Assembly: GCF_000245735.1 (NCBI RefSeq)
Contig: NZ_AHTH01000055.1
Location: forward strand, 1 to 64,000
Length of the DNA: 64,000 nucleotides
Reading direction: 5' to 3'
DNA from: Alishewanella jeotgali KCTC 22429
GTDB taxonomy: Bacteria; Pseudomonadota; Gammaproteobacteria; Enterobacterales; Alteromonadaceae
Shown piece by piece: positions 7,887-16,860 of this stretch. The notes below the pieces were generated by a model. That model had not been told where the DNA came from. It saw only the letters and a list, made by a program, of their open reading frames with translations, and ran no database searches. Position 1 is the first letter of the stretch, and the number at the start of each line of letters is the position of its first letter. The position numbers and the translations under genes are program-made.

Positions 7887-9223
7887 ACTGGCAAAGCCGG
7901 CTGCTTTTCGTGTCGCCGCAACTGTTGGATCGGCTGATCCTGGTGATGGCGGCACTCTTTGTGCTGGTCGACTGGCTAAATGGCCTGTTGCGTCATAGTC
8001 TGGGCAGTCTGCTGCCGCTGTCAGCAGCATTTAAAGCCCTGTTATTAGCGCTACTGTTGTGGCGCGGCTGGCAGTTGTGTCGCAGAGAGCTGCGTTTACC
8101 TTTACTTCTGCTGGTACTGATGCTACCCGGTCCTTTGTATATCAAATGGTTGACCGGTCATCCTTATTTGTTGAGCGACCTGCAACTGATAGCCAAAGCT
8201 GGCGCCATGCTACTGGCACTGGCCTACTTTGCTGCCCGCGCGAAAACACTGCAGCAAGACTATCTGCGTTATGTAGATGCTGTGGTACTGGCAGCCTTTA
8301 TGCTGTTACTGCTCAATACTGTGCTTGGTGTTGTCGGCTACGGCGGTACTGCCTATCAACCGATGGAGCAGGTAAGTCAAAAATTCCTTGGTATTAAGGG
8401 GTACTTTGTTTCTACTAACGAGCTCTCAGCCTTGTTATTAGTGTTAAGCGGCTGGTTACTTTGCCGCAGCTGGCAACGACGGCGCTGGGCCTACCCACTG
8501 ATTGCGCTGGCAGCTTTCTTTATCGCGGCACTGATGCTGACCAAAACCGGTTTATTTGGCATCCTGCTGTTGGTATTGCTGACGCCCCTGCTATTAATGG
8601 ATAAAAGACAGTGGCAACAGGCTAAGCCTTATCTGCTGGCCGCTGGCTTGGTATTAGTCGTACTCACCGCTTTGCTGCTCTATCATCTGACCGCCTTGCT
8701 GCAGTGGGTAGGGCTATATGACAAGCTACAGTTTGCCTATCAACAGCGGGGGCTGAGCGGCATTTTGTTATCATCGCGCGATTTTTATCTGCAACGTAAC
8801 TTTGCGTTAGTTGCTGAACACTACCCGCACTGGTTACAGGTATTAGGCGTTGGTCAGGGGGGCGTACGCCTGCTATTGAAAAAGTACTTTATTGAGTTGG
8901 ATTTTTTCGATCTGCTGCTGTTTTATGGGGTGGCAGGTGCTTTATTGTTCTGCTTAAGTTTTCTGCGTCTGTTTAGTTTGCTGTGGAGTCGCATGGCAAA
9001 GAGTGAGCTGGTGTTGCCGTTAGCTTTGCTCAATCTGCTGTTATTGGCAGTGGCTTTGCTAGCCGGGCATGTCCTGACCTCGGGTATGTTATGGTTGCCC
9101 TGGGCACTGATTAACGCCGCGGTACTGGTAAATCGTACGCCGTCAGTGTTAACTACAGCCATGCCGCAGACGATTGGCGGGGCGTCGACGCCAGTCGTTC
9201 AGCCAGATAGGGAGGCAAGATGA
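7883..9223 (+). CDS. O-antigen polymerase/ligase-like membrane protein (Wzy-type)
   Basis: A 446-residue, very hydrophobic protein with roughly 10 to 12 membrane segments. It has a central GIKGYFVSTNELSALLLVLS motif, then TKTGLFGILLLVLL, matching the pattern GxKGxFxSxNELS...TKTG seen in O-antigen polymerases and ligases. Wzy polymerises lipid-linked repeat units on the periplasmic side, and its position within the arm fits that role. A WaaL-type ligase cannot be excluded from sequence alone. It overlaps both neighbours by ATGA, indicating translational coupling. Confidence 0.75.
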   Translation: MNWQSRLLFVSPQLLDRLILVMAALFVLVDWLNGLLRHSLGSLLPLSAAFKALLLALLLWRGWQLCRRELRLPLLLLVLMLPGPLYIKWLTGHPYLLSDLQLIAKAGAMLLALAYFAARAKTLQQDYLRYVDAVVLAAFMLLLLNTVLGVVGYGGTAYQPMEQVSQKFLGIKGYFVSTNELSALLLVLSGWLLCRSWQRRRWAYPLIALAAFFIAALMLTKTGLFGILLLVLLTPLLLMDKRQWQQAKPYLLAAGLVLVVLTALLLYHLTALLQWVGLYDKLQFAYQQRGLSGILLSSRDFYLQRNFALVAEHYPHWLQVLGVGQGGVRLLLKKYFIELDFFDLLLFYGVAGALLFCLSFLRLFSLLWSRMAKSELVLPLALLNLLLLAVALLAGHVLTSGMLWLPWALINAAVLVNRTPSVLTTAMPQTIGGASTPVVQPDREAR

Positions 9224-9909
9224 AGGATCTGTTGGAACCCTTTTTATATCCGCAAAACCTGTTGCTTTATGGCCTGCTGCTCGCGTGTCTGCTGTATCGC
9301 AAAAAAGGCCTCTGGTTGCTGTGGGGTTTTTACTATCTGGTTGGCAATACCTATATCGCCAATCACGCCCGGCTCTGGTACCAACAGGGCATTTCCAGCG
9401 TCACAGCCCCGGCCAGCCTTTATGTGGTGCTGGGTTGTGGTGGTTCAGCAACGCAGCTACCCGCCTGTGCCAGAGCCCGGATCCAGCAACTTAACGCAGA
9501 AGTCGCACAGCCGGGGCCTGTGGCGGTCTTAATCACCACCCGTTATTGCCAGCCTTATCTGGATTATCTGCAACAGCAACTCCCCGCCGTGGTTGCTGAC
9601 TGCTTTGATGCCGGTGACAATACCTATCAGGAGTTTGCCAGTCTGGCGCCACGACTGGCACAGCAGCGGCAAATTCGTTTTATCACCAGTGATTTTCATA
9701 GCTGGCGCGTTAGCCGGCTGATCGCGGAATATCAGTTGGACGCCAGCATTGGTGCGGCCAGCAGCCAGACACTGAGGCCGGTAAACTGCAGTTTAAACTG
9801 CTTTTTTACCGTCAATCTGTCAAACCTGGATTTTTACAGTAAACTGACCGCAGAGTTTAGCAGTTACGCGGTGTACAAGTTAGGCGGACGCAAGCTCACT
9901 GGTGTTTGA
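9220..9909 (+). CDS. YdcF/ElyC-like DUF218 protein
   Basis: This 229-residue protein has one or two N-terminal hydrophobic segments, then a DUF218-type domain: LYVVLGCGGSATQ near residue 70, a strand with VAVLITTRYC, an NTYQEFASL motif near 133 and FITSDFHSWRVSRLIA near 155. DUF218 proteins such as SanA and ElyC are envelope proteins linked to peptidoglycan and lipid-carrier homeostasis; their chemistry is poorly known. As the last gene of the polysaccharide arm it may support undecaprenyl-linked synthesis (inference). Its 3' end overlaps the convergent rhombosortase gene by 14 bases. Confidence 0.75.
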   Translation: MKDLLEPFLYPQNLLLYGLLLACLLYRKKGLWLLWGFYYLVGNTYIANHARLWYQQGISSVTAPASLYVVLGCGGSATQLPACARARIQQLNAEVAQPGPVAVLITTRYCQPYLDYLQQQLPAVVADCFDAGDNTYQEFASLAPRLAQQRQIRFITSDFHSWRVSRLIAEYQLDASIGAASSQTLRPVNCSLNCFFTVNLSNLDFYSKLTAEFSSYAVYKLGGRKLTGV

Positions 9910-10474
9910 TCTGACGCCAGCTAAGCAGGGCTAGTAATATGCCACTGATAGCGCCGTAGAGGTGGGCGTCAATCGCCACCTCAGCCGCAATTTGCGCGCT
10001 TAGCTCAGGATCTGGACCATACCACTGTTCGCTACCAACCTTGACTGCAACTCCAAGTAAAATAAGGCCACCTGAGTTGAAGCCTTGTCGGATATCGGCA
10101 GTGGCGCCATAGCAAAGTAAGCCATGTAAAATGCCGGATAAGCCGACATAAATTTCAACATCCGGAGCCAGCCAGTATAAAGCGAGGCTAGTGCTTAGCG
10201 ACAGCAGTATCAGCTGCCAGCCGACCGCCATGCGACCTTCGAGTTTGCCATGCAGTAACATTAACACCATTAAACCCAGCAGATTTAGCAGTAAATGCAG
10301 CAGATTGCTGTGCAGCAGGTGGCCACTAAATAGTCGCCAGAATTCACCACTACGGATGGCTACGGCCTGATATTCCAGCAGTTGCTGATAAGACGCCGGT
10401 AAAAAATACAGCACTGTACTTAACATAAACAGGAGCAGATAGACTTTATAAGACTTTAGCGTAGTTGATAACAT
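9896..10474 (-). CDS. rrtA: Rhombosortase-type rhomboid protease
   Basis: A 192-residue rhomboid protease with about six membrane segments. The catalytic pair is visible: Ser113 in GLSGILHG and His171 in AIDAHLYGAISG. The N-terminal region contains GEFWRLFSGHLLHSNLLHLLLNL, characteristic of the short rhombosortase (RrtA) branch rather than GlpG, which has an extra N-terminal domain. Rhombosortases cut GlyGly-CTERM tails of secreted enzymes in gammaproteobacteria with type II secretion. No GlyGly-CTERM protein is encoded in this window, so its substrates lie elsewhere. Confidence 0.82.
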   Translation of the reverse strand: MLSTTLKSYKVYLLLFMLSTVLYFLPASYQQLLEYQAVAIRSGEFWRLFSGHLLHSNLLHLLLNLLGLMVLMLLHGKLEGRMAVGWQLILLSLSTSLALYWLAPDVEIYVGLSGILHGLLCYGATADIRQGFNSGGLILLGVAVKVGSEQWYGPDPELSAQIAAEVAIDAHLYGAISGILLALLSWRQIKHQ

Positions 10475-10543
10475 TGGGCGGTTGAATTTGCTGTCAGAAC
10501 TGGTTAGGGTGTCAGGGCGCCATTGATTAGTAAAGTGCTTATT

Positions 10544-12283
10544 ATGAATAAATTCACGCTTTGTTACAGCTTATTATTTTCGGCCATACTGCCATTACAA
10601 AGTGTGGCGGTAACGCCACAGGAAACCCGTGAGCCGGAAGCGGCTACGGGGCTGGTGCAACAGCAATTGACCCGTCATGCCAATGCGATGGTCGCGGCTG
10701 CGCATCCGCTGGCGGCGGAGGCGGGCAAGCGGATCCTGCAAGCCGGTGGTAGCGCTATTGACGCGGCCATTGCCACCCAGTTAATGCTTGGCCTGGTTGA
10801 ACCGCAGAGCTCCGGGATTGGCGGTGGCGCCTTTATCCTGCATTTTCAGGCTGACAGTGGTCAGTTAACCAGCTTTGATGGCCGTGAAACGGCGCCTGCT
10901 GCCGCCGGCCCCTGGTTATTTGCCGAGGACGGTAAAGTATTAGGCTGGCGAGAAGCCTATGTTGGCGGTAAGTCTGTTGGCGTGCCGGGAGTGTTACGGG
11001 CGCTCGCTGATGCCCATCAACAGTTTGGTAAGTTGCCCTGGGCTGCGCTCTTTACCGATACCATCGCCGCTGCAGAGCAGGGCTTTATTGTGAATGAGCG
11101 GATGGCGAAACAACTGGCGCTGGGATGGAATCAGGGATTAAGGCAGTTGTCACCGGCAAAAGAGTTTTATTACCCGGATAATCAGCCACTGGCTGCCGGT
11201 ACCCTATTAAAAAATCCCGAGTACGCGGCCTTATTGCGAAAAATTGCCAGCGAAGGTGTCAGCGCCTTTTATCAGGGCGCGAATGCAGAAGCGCTGGTGC
11301 GCACTGTCAATCAGGCTGCGGTCAATCCTGGTACTTTGACGTTACAGGATCTTGCCAATTATCAGGCCCAGCAAAAGGATGCCCTCTGCATTCCGTACCG
11401 GGTGTATCAGATCTGCTCGATGACCGCACCCAGCTCTGGTGGGGTGGCGGTACTACAAATTATGGGTATGCTGGCGCAGTTTGATTTGGCAGCGCTTAAA
11501 CCTAACAGTCTGGAAGCTGTGCATCTGATCAGTCAGGCATCGCGCGCCGCCTTTGCCGATCGAGATCGTTATCTGGCTGATCCGGATTTTGCACCGGTCC
11601 CGGTGGCGGGTTTGCTGGCTGCGGAATATCTGAAGCAACGCGCGGCGTTACTAACAGGTCGTGACCAGGCATTTAGCGCCGGTCAACCTGAAGGCGCCCA
11701 GCCACTGGCCAGCAGCCAGGCAGTGGAATTTCCCAATACCAGCCACTTGTCAATTGTCGATGCTACCGGCAATGCGGTCAGTATGACCACCAGTATTGAA
11801 AACGTCTTTGGCTCGGGCTTAATGGTGAATGGTTATTTGCTAAATAATCAGCTAACCGATTTTAGTTTAGAGCCTGTCGTTGACGGCGTTTTGGTAGCAA
11901 ACCGGGTTGAGGGCGGTAAGAGGCCGCGCAGTTCAATGGCACCGGTGATGGTGTTTGATGCCGACAATCAACTGAAACTGGTGATAGGATCGCCAGGCGG
12001 CAGCCGGATAATTAATTATGTGGCGCAAAGTCTGGTTGCGGTTTTGGATTGGCAACTTGATGTACAACAAGCCCTGAATTTAGCCCGCTTTACCCATCGC
12101 AATGATTATCTGGCGCTGGAAGCCGGTACTGAGCTGGTAGAACTAGCGCCGGCACTGCAGGAGCTGGGTTATCAGGTACAACTGCAGGATCTGAATAGTG
12201 GTTTACACGCCATTGAGGTCAAGCCAACCCAGCTTGAAGGTGCTGCCGATCCCAGACGTGAAGGGCGGGTAGCCGGATTTTAA
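10544..12283 (+). CDS. ggt: Gamma-glutamyltransferase precursor
   Basis: The product is about 579 residues with a signal peptide (MNKFTLCYSLLFSAILPLQSVA), so it is periplasmic. Ggt cleaves and transfers the gamma-glutamyl group of glutathione. Substrate-binding DGRETAP sits near residue 114, and the autocatalytic Thr399 opens the small subunit in NTSHLSIVDATGNAVSMTTS, followed by GSPGGSRI. This corresponds to the E. coli TTHYS site, so the enzyme should mature into large and small chains. I chose ATG 10544 over a TTG at 10523 because the signal peptide then begins at residue 1. The enoyl-CoA hydratase family gene follows after 13 bases. Confidence 0.93.
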   Translation: MNKFTLCYSLLFSAILPLQSVAVTPQETREPEAATGLVQQQLTRHANAMVAAAHPLAAEAGKRILQAGGSAIDAAIATQLMLGLVEPQSSGIGGGAFILHFQADSGQLTSFDGRETAPAAAGPWLFAEDGKVLGWREAYVGGKSVGVPGVLRALADAHQQFGKLPWAALFTDTIAAAEQGFIVNERMAKQLALGWNQGLRQLSPAKEFYYPDNQPLAAGTLLKNPEYAALLRKIASEGVSAFYQGANAEALVRTVNQAAVNPGTLTLQDLANYQAQQKDALCIPYRVYQICSMTAPSSGGVAVLQIMGMLAQFDLAALKPNSLEAVHLISQASRAAFADRDRYLADPDFAPVPVAGLLAAEYLKQRAALLTGRDQAFSAGQPEGAQPLASSQAVEFPNTSHLSIVDATGNAVSMTTSIENVFGSGLMVNGYLLNNQLTDFSLEPVVDGVLVANRVEGGKRPRSSMAPVMVFDADNQLKLVIGSPGGSRIINYVAQSLVAVLDWQLDVQQALNLARFTHRNDYLALEAGTELVELAPALQELGYQVQLQDLNSGLHAIEVKPTQLEGAADPRREGRVAGF

Positions 12284-12296
12284 CAAGGAATACCTT

Positions 12297-13031
12297 ATGA
12301 TACAGCAACAACAAGTGGATGCCGTACTGATCCTGAGTATGCAACGCTTTGAAAAGAAAAATGCGCTGAACTTACAGATGTACCGCGAGTTATCTGCGGC
12401 TTTGCAAAGTGCTGCGGCAAACCCGGCGATCAAGGTCGTACTGCTGCAAGGCAACGAACACTGTTTTAGCAGCGGTAATGATCTGAAAGATTTTTTATCG
12501 GCCGGCGAATTAAATCGCCAGCATCCGGTGGTGGAGTTTCTGTATACCGTCGCCGCCTTTCCCAAGCCGCTGGTGGCTGCGGTAGCAGGGTTAGCGATTG
12601 GTATCGGCACCACGGTGTTACTGCATTGTGATCTGGTTTATGCGGCGCCGGACTGCCGTTTTCAATTGCCCTTTACCCAGCTGGGGCTTTGTCCTGAGGC
12701 CGCTTCCAGTTTGTTGTTACCACAAATCGCCGGTTACCAGCGTGCGGCACAATATTTACTGTTAGGCGAGGCTTTTAGCAGTGAGCAGGCGGCAGCCTTT
12801 GGTCTGGTAAATGAGATTGTGCCTGCTGCGCAACTACTGGCGCATGCTGCCAGCAAAGCGCAAGCATTAGCGGCGTTACCAGCGCAGGCGGTACTGGTTA
12901 GCAAAGCGCTGTTAAAAGCCAATAATAAACAAACAGAACACGCGATAGCGACAGAGTTGGCAGAGTTTCAGCAGCTCTTGCAAAGCGACAGTTGTCAGCA
13001 GCGGCTGCAAGCTTTTTTCAAGCGCAGCTAA
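12297..13031 (+). CDS. Enoyl-CoA hydratase/isomerase family protein
   Basis: A 244-residue crotonase-fold protein. The first oxyanion-hole segment is HCFSSGNDLKDF near residue 60, the second is AIGIGTTVLLHCDLVYAA near 100, and the catalytic-loop region reads LGLCPEAASSLLLP near 128, keeping one acidic residue (PEAAS), as in 3,2-trans-enoyl-CoA isomerase-like members. FGLVNEIVPA is the usual C-terminal helix region. It probably acts on an acyl-CoA in the cytoplasm; whether it is a hydratase or isomerase cannot be decided. It follows ggt by 13 bases, perhaps co-transcribed, with no evident functional link. Confidence 0.85.
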   Translation: MIQQQQVDAVLILSMQRFEKKNALNLQMYRELSAALQSAAANPAIKVVLLQGNEHCFSSGNDLKDFLSAGELNRQHPVVEFLYTVAAFPKPLVAAVAGLAIGIGTTVLLHCDLVYAAPDCRFQLPFTQLGLCPEAASSLLLPQIAGYQRAAQYLLLGEAFSSEQAAAFGLVNEIVPAAQLLAHAASKAQALAALPAQAVLVSKALLKANNKQTEHAIATELAEFQQLLQSDSCQQRLQAFFKRS

Positions 13032-13119
13032 AACCGGCTTTGGTTTAGCTAAATTAAGGTACTGGTTCCAGATGATAGGGTGTTTAGGGGCGTATTCAGG
13101 TCACGCCCCCAACATAGAT

Positions 13120-13566
13120 TCAGCGAACAGCACTGCTAAAACGGTCGGCCTGTACTTCGCTAACTAACCAGCTGCTGCGTTGTTTAACTAAAATTACATT
13201 ACGTACTTCCTGAATGCGCTTACCGTCAAATTCACCATCCAGAATTAATTGAATATTGGCATTATTGTGATACTGCTCTCGGAGATTTCGACCACTGCGA
13301 TTCACGTTAATGGTGACGTTGTCGAAATTCATATTAAATAAAATACGGCCGGCCTGACGGGCTGTGCCGTAAGAGTTTAATAAGTTAGCGAACTCCGGTG
13401 TTGCCATACTCTTTGCCTTGTGCAGATCTTTTTCGTTATAAATGGCATGGAAAAACTCACCGGCTATATATTCCGGTGTTCCGAGCTGAGCATTAACCTG
13501 AGGGTTCCGTTCGCACGCAGTCAGTGTTAACAGCATTGCCATCAACATAAATAGATATTTTTGCAT
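13120..13566 (-). CDS. Small lipoprotein of unknown function
   Basis: The 148-residue product has a lipoprotein signal peptide with lipobox LTAC, making Cys18 the lipid-modified residue. The mature part (EYIAGEFFHAIYNEKDLHKAKSM, later ANIQLILDGEFDGK and SSWLVSEVQADRF) suggests a small NTF2-like or DUF4878-like fold, but I do not recognise the family firmly. Residue 2 of the mature protein is Glu, which does not signal inner-membrane retention, so outer-membrane location is likely. It is a single gene between convergent and co-oriented neighbours. Confidence 0.65.
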   Translation of the reverse strand: MQKYLFMLMAMLLTLTACERNPQVNAQLGTPEYIAGEFFHAIYNEKDLHKAKSMATPEFANLLNSYGTARQAGRILFNMNFDNVTINVNRSGRNLREQYHNNANIQLILDGEFDGKRIQEVRNVILVKQRSSWLVSEVQADRFSSAVR

Positions 13567-13649
13567 CTCGCTATCCGTCAGTTAGGGTAAAACGAGGCTC
13601 ACCGCCGCATTATTAAAAAGTGTGCGACTATTTTAGTGTTATGTAAAGT

Positions 13650-13671
13650 AAAAAGGCCGCAAAAAGCGGCC
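13650..13671 (-). terminator. Intrinsic terminator of cysK
   Basis: Read on the minus strand, GGCCGC-TTTTT-GCGGCC is followed directly by a T run (positions 13654 down to 13650). It lies about 30 bases beyond the cysK stop codon and is a standard Rho-independent terminator. Confidence 0.88.
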
Positions 13672-13701
13672 TGATGATGTTTCATTGAGACGAGCTAAGA
13701 C

Positions 13702-14673
13702 TTATACACTGAGCTCTTGTTCACTAAACACATTGGCAAACAATGGGCTAGTCAGATAGCGCTCAGCCGCGCTGGCCAGTACTACGACAATATTCTTACC
13801 CGCGTACTCTGGTAATTCCGCCAGGCGAGCGGCGGCCACAACGGCAGCACCCGAGGAAATCCCAGCCAGAATGCCTTCTTCTTTCATCAGGCGGTGTGCC
13901 ATGGCAATGGCATCATCGCTGCTGACTTGCTCGACGCGGTCAATTAAATCCAGCTCTAATACTGACGGGATAAAACCGGCGCCAATGCCCTGGATTTTAT
14001 GCGGACCTGGCTTTAATTCTTCACCGGCTTTGGCCTGGGTAATCACCGGTGATTCCACTGGCTCCACCGCGACACTGACCAGCGGGTGATTTTTTTCCTG
14101 TTTAAAGAAACGACTGACTCCGGTAATGGTACCGCCGGTACCGACGCCGGCGACAAAGACGTCAACCTGACCATCCAGATCATGCCAGATCTCCGGGCCT
14201 GTGGTTTCAAAGTGAATTTGTGGGTTAGCCGGATTATCGAACTGGCCGAGGATTAAATACTTATCCGGGTTAGAAGCCTGAATTTCCTTGGCTTTTTCAA
14301 TAGCGCCCTTCATCCCTTTCGGGCCCTCGGTTAGCACCAGATTGGCGCCCAGTGCCTTTAACAGCTTACGGCGTTCTAAACTCATGGTCGCCGGCATGGT
14401 CAGGGTCAGTTTATAACCGCGGCTGGCGGCAACAAAGGCCAGCGCAATACCGGTATTACCCGAGGTAGGCTCTACCAGCTCTTTGTCAGCGGTTAGAATG
14501 CCACGTTTTTCGGCATCCCAAATCAGCGCTGCGCCTAAGCGGCACTTGACGCTAAAGCTGGGGTTGCGTGCTTCAATCTTGGCATAGACATTCGCGCCTT
14601 TAACCACGCGGTTTAATTTGACCAGCGGGGTGCGGCCGATCGACAATGAGTTATCTGCGTATACATTTGCCAT
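13702..14673 (-). CDS. cysK: Cysteine synthase A
   Basis: The 323-residue protein is O-acetylserine sulfhydrylase, which makes cysteine from O-acetylserine and sulfide. The PLP lysine is Lys43 in NPSFSVKCR. The phosphate and substrate loops appear as [14 protein letters not shown] near residue 68 and [14 protein letters not shown] near 178, and SSGAAVVAA near 275 holds the pyridine-nitrogen serine region. The length matches CysK rather than CysM. It is a single gene with its own terminator, divergent from the MoxR gene across 128 bases that contain a 15-base palindrome (14745-14759). Confidence 0.95.
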   Translation of the reverse strand: MANVYADNSLSIGRTPLVKLNRVVKGANVYAKIEARNPSFSVKCRLGAALIWDAEKRGILTADKELVEPTSGNTGIALAFVAASRGYKLTLTMPATMSLERRKLLKALGANLVLTEGPKGMKGAIEKAKEIQASNPDKYLILGQFDNPANPQIHFETTGPEIWHDLDGQVDVFVAGVGTGGTITGVSRFFKQEKNHPLVSVAVEPVESPVITQAKAGEELKPGPHKIQGIGAGFIPSVLELDLIDRVEQVSSDDAIAMAHRLMKEEGILAGISSGAAVVAAARLAELPEYAGKNIVVVLASAAERYLTSPLFANVFSEQELSV

Positions 14674-14744
14674 AAAAAACTCCAGAATCAGAAGATATTG
14701 GTTATAAGAATACGCGTCTTAATAAAAAACTGAAGAAGCATTTG

Positions 14745-14759
14745 GCTATAAGTTATAGC
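14745..14759. promoter_or_regulatory. Palindromic candidate operator between cysK and the MoxR gene
   Basis: GCTATAA-G-TTATAGC is a perfect 15-base palindrome in the 128-base divergent spacer. Related GTTATA/CTATAA words recur nearby: GGTTATAAG at about 14700 and GCTATGGAAGTTATAAGC at about 14774-14791. This looks like a regulator binding region, but no regulator can be named. Confidence 0.4.
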
Positions 14760-14801
14760 GGATTGCACTTTAAGCTATGGAAGTTATAAGCTGAGGAAGT
14801 T

Positions 14802-15647
14802 ATGTCATTTCAAAGTACTGAAAATTATATTGTCTCCGATGAACTGGCGCTGGCAGTAAATGCGGCTATGACGCTGCAAAAGCCGTTACTGTTAAAGGGC
14901 GAGCCGGGTACCGGTAAAACCCGGCTGGCGGAGGAGCTGGCGCAGAGCCTGGGCGCAGAACTGATCCAGTGGCATATCAAGTCGACAACCAAAGCCCAGC
15001 ACGGCCTCTACGAGTACGACGCAGTATCGCGGTTACGTGATAGCCAGCTTGGCAGTGACAAGGTGCATGACATTGCCAACTACATTAAGCCGGGCAAGCT
15101 ATGGCAGGCCTTTACGGCACAGCAGCGGCCGGTGTTGTTAATTGATGAGATTGATAAAGCCGACATTGAATTTCCAAACGATTTATTGCACGAGTTGGAT
15201 CGGATGAGTTTCTATGTGCATGAGACCGGGCAGCAGGTCAGTGCCGCGCAGCGGCCTATTGTACTGATCACCTCGAATAACGAAAAAGAGCTGCCCGATG
15301 CCTTTTTGCGCCGCTGTTTTTTTCATTATATCCGCTTTCCTGATGCCGACATTCTACGCCAGATTGTGGCGGTGCATTTCCCGCAGATCCGTCAGCAGCT
15401 GCTTAGTACTGCGCTGGACGTCTTTTTTGAACTACGCGAGCTACCGGGGCTGAAGAAAAAGCCCTCGACGTCCGAATTACTGGATTGGTTAAAACTGTTA
15501 CTGGCAGAGCAGATCCCGGCTGAAGTGTTACAGCAAAAGCAACAGCAGGGCGGCCTGATGCCGATGTTTGGTGCCCTGCTAAAGAACGAACAAGATGTGC
15601 AACTGGTCGAAAAGCTGGCCTTTTTGGCCAAGCGGCAAGGGCGTTAA
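14802..15647 (+). CDS. MoxR-type AAA+ ATPase
   Basis: The 281-residue protein has Walker A GEPGTGKT at residues 33-40, Walker B VLLIDEIDKAD near 107-117, sensor 1 ITSNNEKELPDAFLRRC near 153-170 and a C-terminal helical lid. MoxR ATPases act as chaperones, often inserting metals or cofactors, and usually work with a von Willebrand A partner. Such a partner follows here with no intervening base, so the pair is one functional unit. A GAGGAAG ribosome-binding site precedes the ATG. The client is unknown: no dehydrogenase or other obvious target is adjacent. Confidence 0.88.
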   Translation: MSFQSTENYIVSDELALAVNAAMTLQKPLLLKGEPGTGKTRLAEELAQSLGAELIQWHIKSTTKAQHGLYEYDAVSRLRDSQLGSDKVHDIANYIKPGKLWQAFTAQQRPVLLIDEIDKADIEFPNDLLHELDRMSFYVHETGQQVSAAQRPIVLITSNNEKELPDAFLRRCFFHYIRFPDADILRQIVAVHFPQIRQQLLSTALDVFFELRELPGLKKKPSTSELLDWLKLLLAEQIPAEVLQQKQQQGGLMPMFGALLKNEQDVQLVEKLAFLAKRQGR

Positions 15648-16817
15648 ATGCTGGTCGAGTTCTTTTTTACGCTGCGCAAATATGGCCTGAAAAGCAGTAT
15701 CACTGAGCTGCTGGATTTACTGCAGGCGTTGCAGCAGCAGGTGATTTTTGCCGATACCGAAGCTTTCTATCAGCTGGCCCGGCTGACACTGGTCAAAGAT
15801 GAAAGCCAGTACGATAAGTTTGACCGGGCTTTTGCCGAGTATTTCGAGGGCGTCGCAGCGATAGATCTGGCCAGCCAGATCCCGGATGATTGGTTAATCC
15901 CGGATATTATTCGCCAGCTCTCAGCTGAGGATAAAGCGGCCTTGCAGGGGCTCGGTAGTTTAGAAGAGTTGTTGAAGCAACTTCGCGAGCGCCTGGCTGA
16001 GCAGCAAAAGCGCCATGCCGGCGGCAATAAATGGATCGGTACTGGTGGCACCTCGCCCTTTGGCGCTTACGGCTTTAATCCGGAAGGGGTGCGGATTGGT
16101 CAACAAGGCAGTGGCGCACGGCGCGCGGTAAAGGTGTGGGATAAACGCGAATTTAAAGATTTAGATAGCCAAAGCGAGTTGAATAACCGCAGTATTAAAC
16201 TGGCACTGCGTCAGCTCAGACGCTTTGCCCGTAGCGGTGCCGCGACCGAGCTGGATCTGAACGGCACCATTCAGGCTACGTCTGAGCAGGGCGGTTATCT
16301 GGATCTGCGTTTTGTACCAGAGCGGCATAATGCGGTTAAGGTGCTGATGCTGTTTGATGTTGGTGGTTCGATGGATGATTATATTGAGCTGTGTCAGCAA
16401 GTCTTTGCTGCCGTGCGCACTGAGTTTAAACATCTGGAGTTTTTTTACTTTCATAACTGTGTCTACGAAGGCGTCTGGCGCAATAATCAACGCCGCCATA
16501 CCGAGCAAGTCAGTGTGCTGGATCTGATCCACACCTATGGCAGTGACTATAAACTGATTTTTGTCGGCGATGCCACTATGGGCCCCTATGAAATTGATTA
16601 CCCGGGCGGCAGCGTCGAACACTGGAATCAGGAGCCGGGCCGGCTTTGGTTAGAGCGATTGCTGGCACAGTATCCAAAAGCGGTCTGGCTGAACCCACAA
16701 CCGGAGCAGTGGTGGCGGCATTATCAGTCAATCAGTATTATTAAAGACATTATGCAGCAGCGGATGCAGCCGTTAACGCTGGAAGGGTTAACCCAGGCCA
16801 TCAAACTTCTCAGTTAA
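15648..16817 (+). CDS. CoxE-like von Willebrand factor A domain protein
   Basis: This 389-residue soluble protein begins with a helical region and ends with a VWA domain. The metal-ion-dependent adhesion site is in KVLMLFDVGGSMDD, with DxGxS rather than the common DxSxS, and a later acidic loop reads FVGDATMGPYEI. It is the partner of the MoxR ATPase: the ATG directly follows the MoxR stop codon. The region between residues 115 and 170 is Gly-rich and probably flexible. Function should be MoxR-assisted remodelling of an unknown client (family inference). Confidence 0.85.
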   Translation: MLVEFFFTLRKYGLKSSITELLDLLQALQQQVIFADTEAFYQLARLTLVKDESQYDKFDRAFAEYFEGVAAIDLASQIPDDWLIPDIIRQLSAEDKAALQGLGSLEELLKQLRERLAEQQKRHAGGNKWIGTGGTSPFGAYGFNPEGVRIGQQGSGARRAVKVWDKREFKDLDSQSELNNRSIKLALRQLRRFARSGAATELDLNGTIQATSEQGGYLDLRFVPERHNAVKVLMLFDVGGSMDDYIELCQQVFAAVRTEFKHLEFFYFHNCVYEGVWRNNQRRHTEQVSVLDLIHTYGSDYKLIFVGDATMGPYEIDYPGGSVEHWNQEPGRLWLERLLAQYPKAVWLNPQPEQWWRHYQSISIIKDIMQQRMQPLTLEGLTQAIKLLS

Positions 16818-16860
16818 GCGCATTGCAAAGATGCTGTAAGGATAAAGCGAAGCGAGACAG

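Noticed and set aside
12203-12613. 136-codon minus-strand frame across the ggt/enoyl-CoA hydratase junction
   Set aside because: It is antisense to two convincing genes, with low-complexity Cys/Ser-rich translation and no domain.
13010-13048. Imperfect hairpin at the end of the enoyl-CoA hydratase family gene
   Set aside because: The stem GCTAAAACC/GGTTTAGC is missing one base of pairing and lacks a T run, so it was not listed as a terminator.
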